A stretch of 64,000 nt of DNA from assembly GCF_003052605.1 (NCBI RefSeq), contig NZ_QASO01000129.1, forward strand, positions 43,052 through 107,051, given 5' to 3'. This DNA comes from Ectopseudomonas oleovorans (GTDB lineage Bacteria > Pseudomonadota > Gammaproteobacteria > Pseudomonadales > Pseudomonadaceae). Position numbers and translations under genes: made by a program. The notes under the pieces were generated by a model, which was not told the origin of the DNA, searched no databases, and saw only the letters and a list, made by a program, of their open reading frames with translations. Shown in pieces: positions 6,864 to 13,670 of this stretch. Position 1 is the stretch's first letter, and every line of letters starts with the position of its first letter.

Positions 6864-7616
6864 TCACCGGCCATGATTGCCACCCTCGGTACGCGCCACG
6901 TTTTCACCACTCGCAAAACGTGGCGCGGCGTTGATTTTCTGCGCCAGCACAGCCAGCCCCTTCGCCGTCACCCGCACCTGGCTCGCCAGTCGATCCGCGC
7001 CGTCATCCTCCCGGCCGATGATCGACACCTTGTGATCCAGCAGCCCGGCGGCCATGCGTGGCTGATACGCCAGCAGGCGCATGCTGCCCTCGCGCCGGTA
7101 GATCCAGCGGTTCGCGCGCATCCACTCGATCAGCCGGCAACGCTGGATGCCCAGGTGCTTCGCCGCATCCGTCAGGCACATCGAGCCGCCGGCCTCGGCG
7201 ATCCGCGCCAGCGCCTCGACCTTCGGCGCCTGCTCGCTCACCACCACCTGCAGGCGGTTGTTCTGCTCGGCCAGGTCAGCCGCCAGGCGCAGCGCCTCGG
7301 GCAGGGTTTGCGGCAAGGCTGGAGGTACGGTGCGCTGCTCCAACTCAGCAAGCCGCACGATCACCCGATGCCGCAGCGGGATGCTGTAGCCCGTCAGCAG
7401 CGTCTCGGTGAGCGTGCGATCGAGCAGAAACTCGGCGGTGTAACCGCGGCCATCCTTGCGCTCGACCAGATGGCGCAAATCTGCGCCATCCTGCTCCAGG
7501 GCCTGCCGCATCACCCGCACATCGCGGATAACGTCCTTGTGCTGCTTGCCTGTAAGGCTGGCGATCTCGCGGGTGGACATCGTTACCGCCTTGCCGCACT
7601 GCATCAGTTGGTTCAT
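6864..7616 (-). CDS. Phage antirepressor (Rha-type N-terminus, KilAC/ANT C-terminus)
   Basis: 250 aa. Residues 1-95 (MSTREIASLTGKQHKDVIRD, FLLDRTLTETLLTGYSI) match the Rha family. Residues 105-235 (EALRLAADLAEQNN, CLTDAAKHLGIQR, LIEWMRANRWIYRREG) match the KilAC/ANT antirepressor domain. Such proteins counter CI-type repressors or act as lytic regulators. GAGGTG lies upstream of the ATG at 7616. It sits downstream of cII in the early operon and directly before the C4-like RNA. Confidence 0.85.
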   Translation of the reverse strand: MNQLMQCGKAVTMSTREIASLTGKQHKDVIRDVRVMRQALEQDGADLRHLVERKDGRGYTAEFLLDRTLTETLLTGYSIPLRHRVIVRLAELEQRTVPPALPQTLPEALRLAADLAEQNNRLQVVVSEQAPKVEALARIAEAGGSMCLTDAAKHLGIQRCRLIEWMRANRWIYRREGSMRLLAYQPRMAAGLLDHKVSIIGREDDGADRLASQVRVTAKGLAVLAQKINAAPRFASGENVARTEGGNHGR

Positions 7617-7648
7617 ACTTCGGTCACCTCAGTAGGCGTTGTTGAAGA

Positions 7649-7674
7649 AGCCGGGCCGCAATCCCGGCTTTTTT
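7649..7674 (+). terminator. Plus-oriented intrinsic terminator between cII and antirepressor genes
   Basis: AGCCGGG-N7-CCCGGCT followed by TTTTT. The T-run is on the plus strand, but no plus-strand gene ends here. It could stop an antisense transcript, as lambda OOP RNA does near cII. In the minus direction it would be only a hairpin. Confidence 0.5.
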
Positions 7675-7685
7675 GTGCCTGTGAT

Positions 7686-8108
7686 TCAGGCGGCCTTCAC
7701 CGACTCCAGCAGCACTTCCATGGCCGCCTTCGCCTCGCCGACATGGCGCTTGATCTGCTGCTTCTCGTGCTGGCTCACATGGCCATCCTCCAGCGCCTCG
7801 ACAACCGCCTTCGTCACGTCCGCAATCTCGTTGTGCATATGCAGCACGGCGGACTGCAGCGCGGTCGACTTCACCGGCTGCTTCGCCACCAGCTCAAAGC
7901 CGAACTCATGCGCCAGCGCGGCCAAAATCCGCTTGTCCTGGCTGTGCAGCATGATCTGCAGCAGCTGCTCCACATTCAGGCGGTGCGTGTCATCGTTCGG
8001 GTTGCAACGGTTCAACAGGCTCGTGTGGCTCATGCCCATGGCATGCGCCAACTGCTTCGGCCCAGCGTCCAGAACCGTCTCGTGAATGGCGCGGTGGATC
8101 TCTTCCAT
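7686..8108 (-). CDS. CII-family phage transcriptional activator
   Basis: 140 aa from an ATG at 8108 with AGAGG nine bases upstream. An N-terminal HTH (KQLAHAMGMSHTSLLNRCNP) is followed by a helical segment (LNVEQLLQIMLHSQDKRIL), the pattern of phage CII/CP76 regulators (PF06892). CII activates lysogeny promoters in lambdoid phages. It is the second gene after cro in the rightward-type operon, the canonical position. Confidence 0.8.
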   Translation of the reverse strand: MEEIHRAIHETVLDAGPKQLAHAMGMSHTSLLNRCNPNDDTHRLNVEQLLQIMLHSQDKRILAALAHEFGFELVAKQPVKSTALQSAVLHMHNEIADVTKAVVEALEDGHVSQHEKQQIKRHVGEAKAAMEVLLESVKAA

Positions 8109-8196
8109 ATCGGGAAACCTCTGCTCGTTTATCGTGGCGCCCTGTTCAGCCCTGGGCGAATCTGTCTTCACTGGATCAGCCGACAGGGGAAACCCC

Positions 8197-8508
8197 ATGC
8201 AACCGACCATCGAATCACTACAGGGCGAACTGCTTGCCCTTCGCTGCCACATCGCTGCCCTCATGGAGGTGCAGCCTCTTCAATCTCAGTTGCGTTTCCG
8301 GGCAAAGCTGGAATCCGCTTGCTTACTCATCCGCCCTTGCCAGCGTGGCGCTCGCCAGGACGGGTTTGATCAGGTGGTCACTTCGCTGGCGGTTAAGCGG
8401 CGCGAAAAATGTCAGGGCGAAGCTCTACCGCAGTCACCGCACCAGAACAGGCGGCAACAATTGCGTGAACCCGGTGAGCAGGAACGCCCCTGGCCTTCCA
8501 TTGAGTGA
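8197..8508 (+). CDS. Small hypothetical protein opposite the cro 3' end, 103 aa
   Basis: It begins MQPTIESLQGELLALRCHIA with AGGGG seven bases before the ATG, a good ribosome site. The first 65 residues look like a leucine-rich coiled coil. The 3' third overlaps cro on the other strand, so that part may be fortuitous. It fills the gap between cro and cII, where no minus-strand gene exists. It could be a real lysogeny-side gene or a chance frame. Confidence 0.35.
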   Translation: MQPTIESLQGELLALRCHIAALMEVQPLQSQLRFRAKLESACLLIRPCQRGARQDGFDQVVTSLAVKRREKCQGEALPQSPHQNRRQQLREPGEQERPWPSIE

Positions 8509-8596
8509 TTGCCATGGGCGTCACTCCCAAGCGCTCAGCCAACAATTTGGCCGAGCCAACGGCCTCAATGGCCTCTTCGAGCGGGGTCTTTTTCAT
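8393..8596 (-). CDS. Cro/YdaS-type repressor
   Basis: 67 aa from an ATG at 8596 with GGAG five bases upstream. The sequence MKKTPLEEAIEAVGSAKLLA then LGVTPMAITQWKARGVP is a classic Cro/YdaS HTH. It diverges from the CI gene across an 84-bp operator region, as in lambda. It should favour lytic growth by blocking CI transcription. Confidence 0.85.
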   Translation of the reverse strand: MKKTPLEEAIEAVGSAKLLAERLGVTPMAITQWKARGVPAHRVHAIVAACSGAVTAVELRPDIFRAA

Positions 8597-8618
8597 AAAC
8601 GCTCCGTTGAGCATTCGA

Positions 8619-8681
8619 TAAACATGCATCAACAATACGTTTATTTTAACGAACCGGCAAGCCCCGTAAACTTGTTGTTTA
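8619..8681. promoter_or_regulatory. cI-cro operator region
   Basis: TAAACTTGTTGTTTA (8667-8681) and, inverted, TAAACGTATTGTTGA (8643-8629) share the form TAAAC-N3-TTGTTnA. A half-site TAAACA lies at 8619-8624. The cro promoter fits TTGCCG (8660-8655), 17 bp, TATTGT (8637-8632) on the minus strand, so the inner operator covers its -10. The outer operator touches the first base of the cI start codon. Confidence 0.65.
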
Positions 8682-9421
8682 TGGATACGCACAAACACTC
8701 AGGAGAGCGCCTGCGGGCCTACCTCCAAGAAAAGGGCATCAGGTACGCCACTTTTGCGGCGATGCTTGGCGTTGACCCCCAGAACGTGAACAACTGGTTT
8801 TCGCGCGGTGTCCCTGCCAACAAGCACCGGGATGTGTGCAAACAGCTAGGGCTGAGCTTTGAATGGCTTTTAGATGGCACCCTGCCGAAAGAGGCTTCTT
8901 GGGGAGGCGCATCAACCACGACCGTGGGCGCCTCTGCGCAAGCAGAGATAACTGGCTCAGTCGAAGAGTGGAGTGACGACACCCCGCTTGATGACGACAC
9001 CGTTGCCCTGCCGTTTCTCAAGGAGGTTGAATTGGCAGCAGGGTCTGGCCTGACAGCAGTTGAGCGCAGCAGTAACAAGCAGCTCAGGTTCGGGAAGTAT
9101 TCGCTAAAGAAGGAAGGCGTCCAGGCTGAGCATGCCGTAGCCGTCACCGTGCGCGGCAATAGCATGGAGCCCGTCCTGCCGGATGGCGCCACGGTCGCCG
9201 TGAACACCATTGACAAGACCATCACTGACGGCAAGACCTACGCCATAAATCATGCCGGCCAACTCCGGGTTAAATTGCTCTATCGCCTCCCCGGCGGCGG
9301 GCTACGCATCCGCAGCTATAACCGCGACGAACACCCCGACGAGGAATACACCCCGGCTCAAGTTCAGGAGCAGGAAATCAGTGTGATCGGTCGCGTGTTC
9401 TGGGGCGCGATGTTCTTCTGA
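8681..9421 (+). CDS. cI: CI-type phage repressor (HTH + S24 peptidase fold)
   Basis: 246 aa. N-terminal HTH: MDTHKHSGERLRAYLQEKG, then TFAAMLGVDPQNVNNWFSRG. C-terminal LexA-like domain: cleavage site Ala-Gly in LAAGSG, catalytic Ser in RGNSMEP and Lys in LRVKLLY. It should therefore undergo RecA-stimulated self-cleavage and respond to DNA damage. An operator overlaps its start and no strong ribosome site precedes the ATG, so the mRNA may be leaderless or nearly so. The stop overlaps a mini-ORF start in TGATG. Confidence 0.9.
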   Translation: MDTHKHSGERLRAYLQEKGIRYATFAAMLGVDPQNVNNWFSRGVPANKHRDVCKQLGLSFEWLLDGTLPKEASWGGASTTTVGASAQAEITGSVEEWSDDTPLDDDTVALPFLKEVELAAGSGLTAVERSSNKQLRFGKYSLKKEGVQAEHAVAVTVRGNSMEPVLPDGATVAVNTIDKTITDGKTYAINHAGQLRVKLLYRLPGGGLRIRSYNRDEHPDEEYTPAQVQEQEISVIGRVFWGAMFF

Positions 9422-9489
9422 TGAACTGGCCCCGCTTCATCAAGGGGCTGTGGCACGGAGACCAGCCGAATAAATGGGGAGCGGAGTGA
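9421..9489 (+). CDS. 22-aa mini-ORF coupled to cI
   Basis: The ATG overlaps the cI stop (TGATG). The peptide begins MNWPRFIKGLWHGDQ, is Trp-rich and amphipathic, and stops directly before the ATG of the next gene. Either a real micropeptide or a translational bridge that delivers ribosomes from cI to the downstream pair. It is too short to classify. Confidence 0.35.
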   Translation: MNWPRFIKGLWHGDQPNKWGAE

Positions 9490-10005
9490 ATGGCGGGCTC
9501 AAGAAAGATGCCTTATGCGGACGCAATCGCTGCAATTGAGGTATCGAAACAATGGGGTGGCGGGCGCGCAATCTCCTGGGTTCCGCAAGGTGGCAAGGGC
9601 TTCCCGCACTCTCATAAGTGCCGGGTTACCTTACTCATCAACGGCGTCATCCAGGAAGGCTATTTCCTAGACCTTTACCACAAGAAAAGCGCCATTCAGG
9701 GCGTGCCAGACAAAATCAGTTTCTCGCTGATGGTAAATGGAGCCCGGGTCTTCGCTCTGGACGAAAATGGGCCTAGCGACCACATGAATGCCATCGGCAG
9801 GGGGCTGGCCTACTTTCAAAAGAAACCAGACCATCCTCACGTTCACTTCCCGGTAGCTGAAGGAACAGAGGGGTACGCCGAACCAATCGAGCGATCACCT
9901 ATCGAAACGCTATGGCAGGCATTCCTTGAACGTGCCAACATAAAGTCAGCACCAAAATTTACCTACCCCACTCTCCCGAATGCCGGGCAAATGAATCTGC
10001 TATGA
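9490..10005 (+). CDS. Moron gene A downstream of the repressor, 171 aa, unknown
   Basis: A soluble, histidine-rich protein (GFPHSHKCRVTLLINGVIQE, DHPHVHFPVAEG). I do not recognise the family with confidence. GGAGCGGAG precedes the ATG. It is followed by the DUF1828-like gene with a four-base overlap and shares the cI transcript up to strong terminators at 10.77 kb. Genes in this position in lambda (rexAB) and many prophages are expressed in the lysogen and often protect against other phages. That role is inference. Confidence 0.7.
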   Translation: MAGSRKMPYADAIAAIEVSKQWGGGRAISWVPQGGKGFPHSHKCRVTLLINGVIQEGYFLDLYHKKSAIQGVPDKISFSLMVNGARVFALDENGPSDHMNAIGRGLAYFQKKPDHPHVHFPVAEGTEGYAEPIERSPIETLWQAFLERANIKSAPKFTYPTLPNAGQMNLL

Positions 10006-10766
10006 ACTGCACACAGCTAAGCGCCCAGTTCGGCTTCCTGTGCAAGCCTATCCGGGAAGGCCTGACCTATATTGAATCGCCGCTGACCTTGTCATTCGAC
10101 GGCGCCCTGATTGGCGCATACGTCGAAGAAATCGGCCGCGGCCTTGTCCGTATTTCGGATAACGCTGACATCCTGTTTACAGCGATGACGCACGGCATTA
10201 CCCCGGACGCACGCCGCGCCAAGAAATTCAGCGCCCTAGCTGTGCAGCATGGCGTCGAGCTTTCGGACGGAGGCGAACTACATGCCGTTTGCCCGCAAGA
10301 GCAGGCCGGCTTCTACTTGGCCCGATTCATGGAGGCAGCTTCTAGGATTGGCAATGCCTGCGACGACATGCTTGTCGTGCCGGTTCCGAAGTTTGAGCGA
10401 GCCGTAGGGAAAATACTGGCCAAGCGATTCGGGCCAAAGGTGAGGCGGTCATACTCATTGGTTGGCGCCAGCGGCCACCAACTGACATTCCCGTTCGTGC
10501 TGAACCCTGGAACCAGCAATCAGATGATCATCCAGACAATATCTTCAGGCAGCCACGGCAAGCCCAACTGGGGCAGTATCTATGGCACCGTGGGGAAGAT
10601 GGGCGATCTGAAGAACTCTGGTGACCGCACCAAGAGAACTGTAATTCTTCAGCGCGGCGAAGAAGACGCCACCAACCAAGCCACTGTTGCGCTTGCCGAG
10701 ACAGCCTCGATTGTCATCTATACCGGGGATGACGATGAGCTTGAACGAGCACTAAAAGCCGCATAG
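10002..10766 (+). CDS. Moron gene B, DUF1828-like protein, 254 aa
   Basis: The N-terminal half (ESPLTLSFDGALIGAYVEEI, LVRISDNADILF, GVELSDGGELHAVCP) resembles DUF1828, a domain often found with DUF1829. The C-terminal half (VVPVPKFERAVGKILAKRFG, SYSLVGASGHQLTFPFVLNP) is alpha/beta in look. The family has no established activity. Tight coupling to gene A and location in the cI transcript suggest a two-protein lysogenic function such as superinfection exclusion. Confidence 0.65.
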   Translation: MNCTQLSAQFGFLCKPIREGLTYIESPLTLSFDGALIGAYVEEIGRGLVRISDNADILFTAMTHGITPDARRAKKFSALAVQHGVELSDGGELHAVCPQEQAGFYLARFMEAASRIGNACDDMLVVPVPKFERAVGKILAKRFGPKVRRSYSLVGASGHQLTFPFVLNPGTSNQMIIQTISSGSHGKPNWGSIYGTVGKMGDLKNSGDRTKRTVILQRGEEDATNQATVALAETASIVIYTGDDDELERALKAA

Positions 10767-10768
10767 CC

Positions 10769-10842
10769 AAGCCCCGCCCCGAGCGGGGCTTTTCATTCCC
10801 GTCGCATAACCCAGCCCAAGCCCGCCCCGCGCGGGCTTTTTT
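10769..10842 (+). terminator. Two tandem intrinsic terminators ending the lysogenic transcript
   Basis: AAGCCCCG-N9-CGGGGCTTTT at 10769-10794, then AAGCCCGC-N5-GCGGGCTTTTTT at 10818-10842. Both have plus-strand T-runs. They insulate the cI-moron transcript from the next promoter. Confidence 0.8.
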
Positions 10843-10882
10843 GTGCATGGGATTTGGCTCTCCACGCCACGAACAAACAAAA

Positions 10883-10924
10883 TAAACATTTTGTGTTGAC
10901 GAGGTTATAAACACGTTGTTTAAT
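10883..10924 (+). promoter_or_regulatory. Second early promoter with CI-type operators (PL-like)
   Basis: TTGACG (10896-10901), 17 bp, TTTAAT (10919-10924). A perfect palindrome TAAACACGTTGTTTA (10908-10922) covers the spacer and -10, and a degenerate copy begins TAAACATTTTGTG at 10883. The palindrome matches 13 of 15 bases of the operator at the cI start. It should drive the 11.2-18.5 kb operon and be silenced in the lysogen. Confidence 0.7.
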
Positions 10925-10930
10925 TCATCC

Positions 10931-11239
10931 CAACGCCGCCGGAAACGACGACCAGGCCGCAAGGCCACCGCTCTTTAACAACCAGCGCCATGAACAGCTA
11001 GCCGGGCAACCGGCGAGGCAGCCCCGGCCATCACCTGTGGGGCGACAGAAAGTCAGGTGAACCAACCGCTACGCCGAACGGCGACCGGCGTTCAGAGGTA
11101 GGCCACAGAGGGGCCGAGCCTGACGAGGTGCTGACCGAACCGCGCGAATGACCCGAGAGGCGTAGCGAGCAAGACCCGATTTCACTGGCTGGCCTTCCAA
11201 CGAGGGCCAGACAGGAAACCAACCAGGGAGAGCACAGCC
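10931..11239 (+). promoter_or_regulatory. Long structured leader with nut-like boxA and boxB
   Basis: boxA: CGCTCTTTAACAA at 10969-10981, identical to the Nus-factor consensus core. boxB candidate: GCCGG-GCAA-CCGGC at 11001-11014, a 5-bp stem with a GNRA loop, 19 bases downstream. The remaining 220 bases to the first gene are GC-rich and contain more short inverted repeats. No gene is seen in this stretch. Processive antitermination of the long accessory operon is the likely purpose. Confidence 0.6.
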
Positions 11240-11476
11240 ATGTTCGAGGGCATCCACTACAACCGCCACAGCCAGCCAGGGCACACCTGCTGCACGTACT
11301 TCTCCGACGACGTTACGGGCGTCTTCGGCTTTCACGTCAACGAGCAACGCGCAGCCTTGAATTGCCAGCTCGGCCCCATTGAGGCCACCCGCTCAAACAG
11401 CAGCAGCCACTACTACAGCCACACCCTTGGCCGTCATGTGGCTCGGACTGAAGACGAAGTGCACGACTTCTCCTGA
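11240..11476 (+). CDS. First gene of the accessory operon, 78 aa, unknown
   Basis: It begins MFEGIHYNRHSQPGHTCC with GGGAG upstream. Histidine-rich, with two adjacent cysteines, ending EDEVHDFS. Position matches lambda N, but it lacks an arginine-rich RNA-binding motif, so I do not call it an antiterminator. Function unknown. Confidence 0.55.
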   Translation: MFEGIHYNRHSQPGHTCCTYFSDDVTGVFGFHVNEQRAALNCQLGPIEATRSNSSSHYYSHTLGRHVARTEDEVHDFS

Positions 11477-11555
11477 TCACGGTTTCACCGGCAGCCCTTC
11501 TCACCAGGGGCTGACGGGAAACCCTTCCCCACCAGCATCCACACAGGTGCCCACC

Positions 11556-11819
11556 ATGAACGCACTCACCAAAGCCCGCGACTCCATCGCCGACCTGCTC
11601 GACGCCATGCGCCACACCAACCAGGCCCGCATGGCCACCGAGGCGCGCCAGCGCCAGCAACCAGCGCCAGCGCCGCGCGCCACCACGCTCTACGCCTGCG
11701 GCCGCGTGTGGCAGGTGCTCGACGCCGACACCGGCCGCCTGCTGGCCCACCGCCCCAGCATGCACGAAGCCGCCGAACTGGCCACCCGCCTCGAGCTGGG
11801 ACTGCAACTGCACCACTGA
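11556..11819 (+). CDS. Small phage protein, 87 aa, unknown
   Basis: Start at 11556 (MNALTKARDSIADLLDAMRH), with AGGTG six bases upstream. Helical N-terminus, arginine/proline middle, then a beta segment (TTLYACGRVWQVLDADTGRL) and a helical end (MHEAAELATRLELGL). No family recognised. It follows an 80-base gap containing a weak hairpin. Confidence 0.55.
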   Translation: MNALTKARDSIADLLDAMRHTNQARMATEARQRQQPAPAPRATTLYACGRVWQVLDADTGRLLAHRPSMHEAAELATRLELGLQLHH

Positions 11820-11829
11820 GGGCGCCAGC

Positions 11830-12294
11830 ATGCTCCAGAACCCACACTACAGCAGCCACGCCGAACAGCAGGCCGCCCTGGGCAGCGCTGCAAAGCTCGA
11901 CCCCGAAAAACACCCGCGGCGCTACAAACTGCACCAGGCGCGCGAGAAGTTCAGGCCAACCAAGCGCTGCCATCAGCCCTCCAGCGAAGAGCGCACACCG
12001 GCTCTGCTCGAAAGGGCCGAGGCGCTGGCACACCTGGGCCTGACGGAGGCCGCGCGCGAACTGGGCGTCAGCCGCAGCGTGCTCGACCGCCTACGCGCGG
12101 ACTATGGCATCGAGTTCGCCAAGCCAGCCAGGCGCAACGGCGCGGGGCGCGTCAAGGCCCTGGCCGGTTCCAATCCGACCATGAAAGAGCTCGCCGCCGC
12201 GGCGGGCCTTACCTACAACCACACCTACAAGCTCTGCAAGCTGCACGGCATCGAACCCGGAGTGCCCTATGGCCAAGACCCAAAAGGAACGTGA
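11830..12294 (+). CDS. DNA-binding-type protein with two HTH-like segments, 154 aa
   Basis: Residues 60-90 (LLERAEALAHLGLTEAARE, LGVSRSVLDRLRADYGI) and 115-150 (TMKELAAAAGLTYNHTYKLC) each read as helix-turn-helix units. It may be a phage regulator. GAGGG precedes the ATG. It overlaps the next gene by 26 bases. Confidence 0.6.
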   Translation: MLQNPHYSSHAEQQAALGSAAKLDPEKHPRRYKLHQAREKFRPTKRCHQPSSEERTPALLERAEALAHLGLTEAARELGVSRSVLDRLRADYGIEFAKPARRNGAGRVKALAGSNPTMKELAAAAGLTYNHTYKLCKLHGIEPGVPYGQDPKGT

Positions 12295-12583
12295 CGATGC
12301 CGCCGCCCAGCGGCGCAAGGGCGCCCAAGAGGTCGAACTACGCCACCGCGTGCGCCCCGGCATCCTCGCCATCCTCACCGAGCTGATGGAATGGGGCGAA
12401 CACACCGAGCGCACCGAATGCCTGCAAACGCTACTGCTCAACGTCCACGCCCTGGGCCGCGACCACGCCGCCGCCCTGCTGCAACCGCCGCGCCACGAAA
12501 TCCACATATCCCCAACCGTGGCGCGCCAGCTCTACCAGCAAGGCGCCGAACAAGCCGGGCGCCTCGATCGGCAAGAGCAGTAA
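12269..12583 (+). CDS. Conserved small phage protein, 104 aa
   Basis: It begins MAKTQKERDDAAAQRRKGAQ and contains RVRPGILAILTELMEWGEH and RHEIHISPTVARQLYQQG. The N-terminal basic strand plus helices could form a ribbon-helix-helix-type fold, but this is a guess. GGAG lies six bases before the ATG inside the previous gene. Confidence 0.6.
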   Translation: MAKTQKERDDAAAQRRKGAQEVELRHRVRPGILAILTELMEWGEHTERTECLQTLLLNVHALGRDHAAALLQPPRHEIHISPTVARQLYQQGAEQAGRLDRQEQ

Positions 12584-12644
12584 ACCACCACCCACCACAC
12601 CGGCCGCAGCAGCGGCACGGGATCGTTCGTTCTGGAGAAAGCCC

Positions 12645-12995
12645 ATGCAAAAACTCAATGCAACGCCGCTTTGGCAGTGCAGCGAATGTAACAAGGTGCA
12701 CGACGACGAAGACGGCGCCCGTGAATGCTGCATGCCGGAAATCTACGAGATTTGGCAGTGCCCGGAGTGCAAGAAGGTGCACGACGAAGAACACCAAGCC
12801 CATGCCTGCTGCGAACAGCTGGTGCGCTGCCCGAACTGCCTGCGTGACCACGGCGCCGGCAGCCTGATGGCGTTCGCCATCCGCGTCGCCGGCCATTGCA
12901 GCCAGTGCAACCCGTTCTTCAGCATCGAGCACACGCTGCAGATCGAAGACCAGTTTGCCGAGTTCACTGGCGACAGCAGGCGGTTGAACTCATGA
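12645..12995 (+). CDS. Cysteine-rich multi-zinc-finger phage protein, 116 aa
   Basis: Repeated CxxC pairs: WQCSECNKVHDDEDGARECC, then WQCPECKKVHDEEHQAHACC and VRCPNCLRDHG, and a later HCSQC. The first two are clearly internally duplicated, each a zinc-ribbon unit ending in CC. Such proteins may bind nucleic acid. It overlaps the next small cysteine protein by four bases. Confidence 0.65.
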   Translation: MQKLNATPLWQCSECNKVHDDEDGARECCMPEIYEIWQCPECKKVHDEEHQAHACCEQLVRCPNCLRDHGAGSLMAFAIRVAGHCSQCNPFFSIEHTLQIEDQFAEFTGDSRRLNS

Positions 12996-13120
12996 CCAAA
13001 GCCTGCTGGTACGTCTGCCTGCCCTGCGGCAAGCGCTTCCCCATGGTCGGCAGCAAATGCAACCACGACGAAGCGCTGGCCTATGCGCTGGGCATCTGGC
13101 CCCACTGCTGGGTGGAGTGA
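12992..13120 (+). CDS. 42-aa cysteine-containing mini-protein
   Basis: MTKACWYVCLPCGKRFPMVG followed by KCNHDEALAYALG. It has a CxxC plus Cys-x-His set that could hold one zinc. ATGA overlap with the preceding zinc-finger gene supports translation. Function unknown. Confidence 0.5.
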   Translation: MTKACWYVCLPCGKRFPMVGSKCNHDEALAYALGIWPHCWVE

Positions 13121-13184
13121 ACCAGGCGCCGTGTTCGAGGTGTGCGGAGCGTGGAATCAAAACCCGATCAAATAAGAGGCCGCC

Positions 13185-13439
13185 ATGACCTCACTATCAC
13201 CTTTGGCGCAGGCCGCACTTGAGCGTGCCCGCGCATCTGCGGCAACCGATAAACCAGCCAGAAGCCGACGAAACTGGTCAGAAGATGAGGAGCAGCTGCT
13301 CACCCGGCTCTACCCCGACACGCCCATGCCCGAACTGGTGGCGCGCCTCGGCAGGGATGACCGCGCCATCTACAGCAAAGCACGCGCACTCGGCCTGCGC
13401 CGCGCGCCTGCACACCGCCAAGGCCTGACACAGAGGTGA
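13185..13439 (+). CDS. SANT/Myb-like HTH protein, 84 aa
   Basis: RRNWSEDEEQLLTRLYPDTP then ELVARLGRDDRAIYSKARAL is a SANT-like three-helix DNA-binding pattern, like the N-terminus of GcrA-type and related phage regulators. GAGG precedes the ATG. Possible regulator of the accessory operon. Confidence 0.6.
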   Translation: MTSLSPLAQAALERARASAATDKPARSRRNWSEDEEQLLTRLYPDTPMPELVARLGRDDRAIYSKARALGLRRAPAHRQGLTQR

Positions 13440-13442
13440 GCG

Positions 13443-13670
13443 ATGCCATGCCTCAACGAAAGTCCTGATGAAAGGCGCGCCAGCAGCCAGCAGCCAAACG
13501 CACTGGCGCACTACCAGGCCCAGGCAGTCGCCGCGCAGTTCTACGCCGAAGCCATGGCGTTGCTCGAGCAGGCCAAACCCTACGTCAGCCGCTGCAACAG
13601 CATCGGCGCCCAACAGCTGAGCCAGACCATCACCCAGTTTCTGGCGGATAACCGGAGAAAGCAGCCATGA
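13443..13670 (+). CDS. Small helical phage protein, 75 aa
   Basis: MPCLNESPDERRASSQQPNA start, then one long helix (HYQAQAVAAQFYAEAMALLE). AGAGGTG precedes the ATG and the stop overlaps the next ATG by four bases. Function unknown. Confidence 0.5.
   Translation: MPCLNESPDERRASSQQPNALAHYQAQAVAAQFYAEAMALLEQAKPYVSRCNSIGAQQLSQTITQFLADNRRKQP

Noticed and set aside
6798..8369. 523-codon plus-strand frame over the antirepressor and cII
   Set aside because: Shadow of two well-supported minus-strand genes; no ribosome site and His/Arg/Gln-rich composition.
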